A stretch of DNA of 64,000 nucleotides from NCBI RefSeq assembly GCF_011386835.1, contig NC_088796.1, positions 66,539,468 to 66,603,467 on the forward strand. Reading direction: 5' to 3'. Under the pieces are notes generated by a model, which made no database searches, was not told where the DNA came from, and was given only the letters and a program-made list of their open reading frames with translations. Both the position numbers and the translations under genes were made by a program. Shown one piece after another: positions 61,144-64,000 of the stretch. The stretch's first letter is position 1. Every line of letters begins with the position of its first letter. Source of the DNA: Chrysemys picta bellii (Eukaryota > Chordata > Testudines > Emydidae).

Positions 61144-61892
61144 TTTCATGGCAGACATTAATTTGACTTATTGCTGACTCTGCACTTGGGTGGGAGGAGA
61201 GAAGGAGAATGCTTATATCACCAAATATTTCCTTTCTTTCTGTTTCTAAGGCTATAACACTTGGATACAAAGAGAGGCCACAAGATTTTAGAATATATTT
61301 GCTCTTGTATGTGGACCACAAGATGACATGATTACAACTCTCTTGTAAAAACTAGATGGGGGAAAATTTATAACAACACTTTCCCTAACTAAGTGTACAA
61401 ATGAATTATTTAGGAAAACACTAACTTTTATCAGTTACATGCCTGTGTCATGCATTAGTATTAAATAAGCAGTACCCAATTCCTTTTAAATGTGAATACA
61501 AACGACATGAAACTAGAGTATTTACAGTTCAGACATTTGCTATCTTTCTTAAACTCTGGACCCATTTAGTAGATAGAGTGGTTTGTCAACATGCTGGGGG
61601 TGTGAGATGGAACAGAAAGTGACTTCTGGACACTTCACTGGATATTTTAAATTTGGGAACTGCATTTTATTAACCCATATGCCACAAAAAAGCAACATTT
61701 TGTCTCCCATGCACTACATAAGGATACTGGAGGTATGAGGTATACCATAAGCAATATTAGCACTGCTAGAAACGAGCTAAAGCAGAGCAATTATACCATG
61801 CAAAGCATGCAGAGAGAAAGAGAGGAAAAAAAGTACTGAAGCACCAGAGGGATAGACGCATTTGTTAAAAGAGATTCTCTAAGCATACTAAC

Positions 61893-61973
61893 CTGCTGGT
61901 TCTAATGAATTTTCTACTTTGTCGTTAACATCGAAAACACGATCATGAACACCTATAGTTTTCATACAGCTGT
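61893..61973 (-). CDS. EFNA5: EFNA5 exon 4: juxtamembrane stalk cassette
   Basis: This 81-nt exon encodes NSCMKTIGVHDRVFDVNDKV followed by ENSLEPA, counting the split Asn codon shared with exon 3. This is the ephrin-A5 stalk between the receptor-binding domain and the GPI signal. The donor is GTTAGT at 61892 and below, and the acceptor AG lies just above 61973. It enters and leaves in the same codon phase, so skipping it removes exactly 27 residues without a frameshift. That matches the known shorter mammalian isoform lacking this segment. A second AG lies four bases inside the exon (ACAG); splicing there would put a TGA in frame almost at once, so the first AG is the productive acceptor. Intron 3 on its upstream side is only 406 bp, and intron 4 on its downstream side is about 6.1 kb. 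Confidence 0.95.
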
Positions 61974-62379
61974 CTATAACAAAAATAGAGATAACAGCCA
62001 AATATGTTAGTGAGACACCCTTAAACTCCCCTTTCCTTTTTTTTTCTATCTTTTCTCTCTATTTTTTTAAAAATATATATCTATATATATTTATATTTTA
62101 AAGTCTGCGGCTTTTGTCCAAATGCCAGTATAGTCGTCCATTTGTACAACAATTTAAGAAACAACAAGTTAGCAACTGCTAGGTAATAAAACAAAAAGCT
62201 TTATGAAGAATGATAAGAAAATATGATGAAAACTGAAACACAAATGTTGCTATACAGAACAAATACCACACAAGATTTAACAGTAAAAAAAAACAAAAAG
62301 GTTTATTGCTGTTTACCAGACCACACAGTAAAGCATGCGCTATAAAGCCACCCTCTAAAGCTTGATCTAAAAAACTTAC
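61974..62379 (-). other. EFNA5: EFNA5 intron 3
   Basis: A short 406-bp intron bounded by GTAAGT and a TATAG acceptor on the minus strand. It is AT-rich, with an A/T run around 62037-62100. No other gene or repeat was recognised in it. Confidence 0.9.
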
Positions 62380-62445
62380 TTGCCGGCCGCACAAAGACTT
62401 TAAGCTTTAGACAGGACCTCCTTCCATTATCTGGGATTGCAGAAG
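62380..62445 (-). CDS. EFNA5: EFNA5 exon 3: end of the Eph-binding (ephrin) domain
   Basis: This 66-nt exon encodes [20 protein letters not shown] followed by Ala, with split codons at both ends. That is the last strand of the ephrin receptor-binding domain, with one of its conserved cysteines. A strong pyrimidine tract ending TTTTACAG precedes it on the minus strand, and a consensus GTAAGT donor follows at 62379 and below. The reading frame runs without stops into exon 4. The human residue after Arg-Pro is Thr as I remember it, and here the codon is GCA (Ala). Exon 2, which carries most of the binding domain, is not visible in the 1.55 kb to the right, so it lies outside the window. Confidence 0.95.
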
Positions 62446-64000
62446 CTGTAAAAGAAGAGAAAGAGAGAAAAAATACAGTTATTCTTTATCTTAAAGGCAA
62501 ATATCCCAGCTCTTCTGAGGAGAATATAGCTATTCCAAGCTCTGCCATACAAAGAAAGGAACAAAAAAGTCAAGTACCCGGGTATCCTGGCTATGCAAGT
62601 GCATGAAGAGAATTGCAGGCCAGACTATGTTAAACAAACACCTGTCAGGAATGGTCTATTTATTATTTAGTCCTGCCTTGAGTGCATGGGACTAGACTTG
62701 ACGACTTACTGAGATCCTTCCTGTCCTACACTTCTATGATTCTATGTCCCTATTTAAAAAAAATGGGAGAAACAAAGCACAGGATATTTTTGAAAGTTTC
62801 AATCTCCCCAATCCTTGTTCTCAACAGCCTGTTTAACATTATTTGTACTCCAGATGCTTACCTTGGAAAATGACACACTACAATATTTTTCCCAAACTCA
62901 CAATTAAATGGATCCTCCTGAGTTTACAAAAGGAAAAGCTAGTCTTGATATTGGTCGGTTTTAGGATTAGTGCCACAAAATGGGGACCAGACCAGCACAA
63001 AATGAAATGGTAGGGGATGACTTTTAAAAAATAGTTATCAGAAGAAAATTAACATAACCTGACTTTACTAAGGTAACAAGTTCCTAAACTTGTTTGCTAG
63101 TGATACACAGGATCTACTCAAAACTTCACCCCCCATCCTATACAACTAAACTAAAATAGCCACCTCCTACTTGCCATTCAAATTATGTCATTATACAGGT
63201 AATACCCAAAGAGAAAAAAATTAAATTAATAACAGGGCCATAATACTAAATTTCATACTGTGCAAAAGATAATTTGGGGAAGACAATGGTTAGTGTCTAC
63301 TTGTTTCCCCATGACAAATGCAGCTCCACACATTTCTGTCATTTAAGGGACTAGTGTGTCCTTAAAATGCATGGTGAGTACTGTAAATTACACATCCACA
63401 AGAGGAGAATATAGATCCCTTGAGATAAATTTTCTACTAGTTTCAAATGATCTTTGGCACCTGCATAAATGTTTGCAACTACAAAATTGTAAGCACATCT
63501 GTATCTGTGCATGTAAACTGAGAGTCAAGTCACCTGCATTCAGCATGGAAATCCCCACTCATACAGGACATTCTTCGTGTGCAAACACTTTGGGCACTTT
63601 TTATGGCCACAAATATCAGAGGTTGTAGCTGAAAGCATAGCCCATAGAGTTGCAAAGAATTTTTATTTCAATACACAGAATCCACAGTGATTTAAAGAGC
63701 TATGTATTGGCTCATAGCAAGTGGTTCTGTGTTCCAGAAAATGACAACAATTGGGAGCTGTCTTGGTTTACAAGAAGATTTTTTTGGGAAAAAGTGATTT
63801 TGTTCTCTGTCTCTCACTCCTGTCTCGTCTGTTTTTATTAACTGTGTCCTCCTCTGTGTGACAGATAACTAAAATGATTTACCCACACAGACACAAACTC
63901 ACACACTCTCTGTGAGGTAACAGTGTACTTGAAACACTCTGAACTAACTTAAAATAACCAGTCCTCACTCCTAGATTCCTTGCTTCCTGGGCTGGCATCA
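62446..64000 (-). other. EFNA5: Part of EFNA5 intron 2
   Basis: Sequence upstream of exon 3 on the minus strand, starting with its pyrimidine-rich acceptor tract. It holds a CR1 3' end on the plus strand at 62645-62748. The remaining 1.25 kb to the window edge shows no exon 2 and nothing else I recognise. Confidence 0.75.
62645..62748 (+). mobile_element. CR1 3'-terminal fragment in EFNA5 intron 2
   Basis: It contains CAGGAATGGTCTATTTATTA, GGGACTAGACTTGACGAC and the tail TTCTATGATTCTATG, the usual CR1 3' end. About 100 bp, opposite strand to EFNA5. Confidence 0.75.

Larger units (their letters stand above)
55779..61892 (-). other. EFNA5: EFNA5 intron 4
   Basis: About 6.1 kb between exons 4 and 5. 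It contains a hAT element at 56112-56860 inserted into a CR1 3' end, a C run near 57181-57197, an AC microsatellite at 61111-61142, and a diverged repeat containing the phrase GTCAATGG near 58265-58410. The rest (57200-58260, 58420-61100, 61143-61892) shows no recognisable gene or repeat. Confidence 0.85.

Noticed and set aside
62446..64000. EFNA5 exon 2
   Set aside because: I looked for the ephrin-domain region ahead of SAIPDNG with a matching donor and saw none; it probably lies outside the window.

Overview
This window reads as vertebrate nuclear DNA, most likely from a cryptodiran turtle. Three things point there: tRNA-derived pol III SINEs whose 3' tail resembles a CR1 3' end, several CR1 LINEs including one with a 438-codon open reverse transcriptase, and many hAT-like and PIF/Harbinger-like miniature DNA elements alongside solo LTRs and Penelope-derived repeats. 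There is no bacterial-style gene organisation.

The only host gene I can support is EFNA5 (ephrin-A5) on the minus strand at the right end. Exon 3 (62380-62445), exon 4 (61893-61973) and the terminal coding exon 5 (stop codon at 55657-55659, acceptor at 55778) join in frame. They encode the end of the Eph-binding domain, the stalk and the GPI-anchor signal. A 3' UTR of about 4.5 kb is inferred down to an antisense AATAAA at 51171-51176. Exons 1 and 2 are not visible and should lie to the right of the window.

The remaining 51 kb to the left is the 3' flank of EFNA5 and holds no supportable host gene. It is a layered repeat landscape. From 1 to 9.3 kb there are TTA-flanked MITEs, LTR-like blocks, a SINE and a solo LTR. 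From 9.3 to 20.5 kb there is mostly unique AT-rich DNA with a MIR-like piece, a CR1 fragment, a MITE and a G-rich element. From 20.5 to 24.2 kb there are a solo LTR and a CR1 flanked by a 130-bp duplication. From 27.5 to 29.3 kb there are an LTR-like block and a palindromic hAT MITE. From 30.9 to 35.9 kb there is a stack of nested insertions: a CR1 carrying a Penelope-like element that itself carries a SINE, then a CR1 carrying a solo LTR, then a Penelope-derived hairpin carrying a MITE. From 39.9 to 50.9 kb there are an L2-like LINE and further hAT and MITE copies.

The most interesting non-host feature is the Penelope-like element at 32019-33201. It has inverted terminal repeats, an 11-bp target duplication and a decayed GIY-YIG endonuclease domain. 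The second is the CR1 whose flanks carry a 130-bp direct duplication, which could mean a long target-site duplication combined with a 3' transduction. Identifications rest on reading the sequence and on remembered family features; no database search was run.
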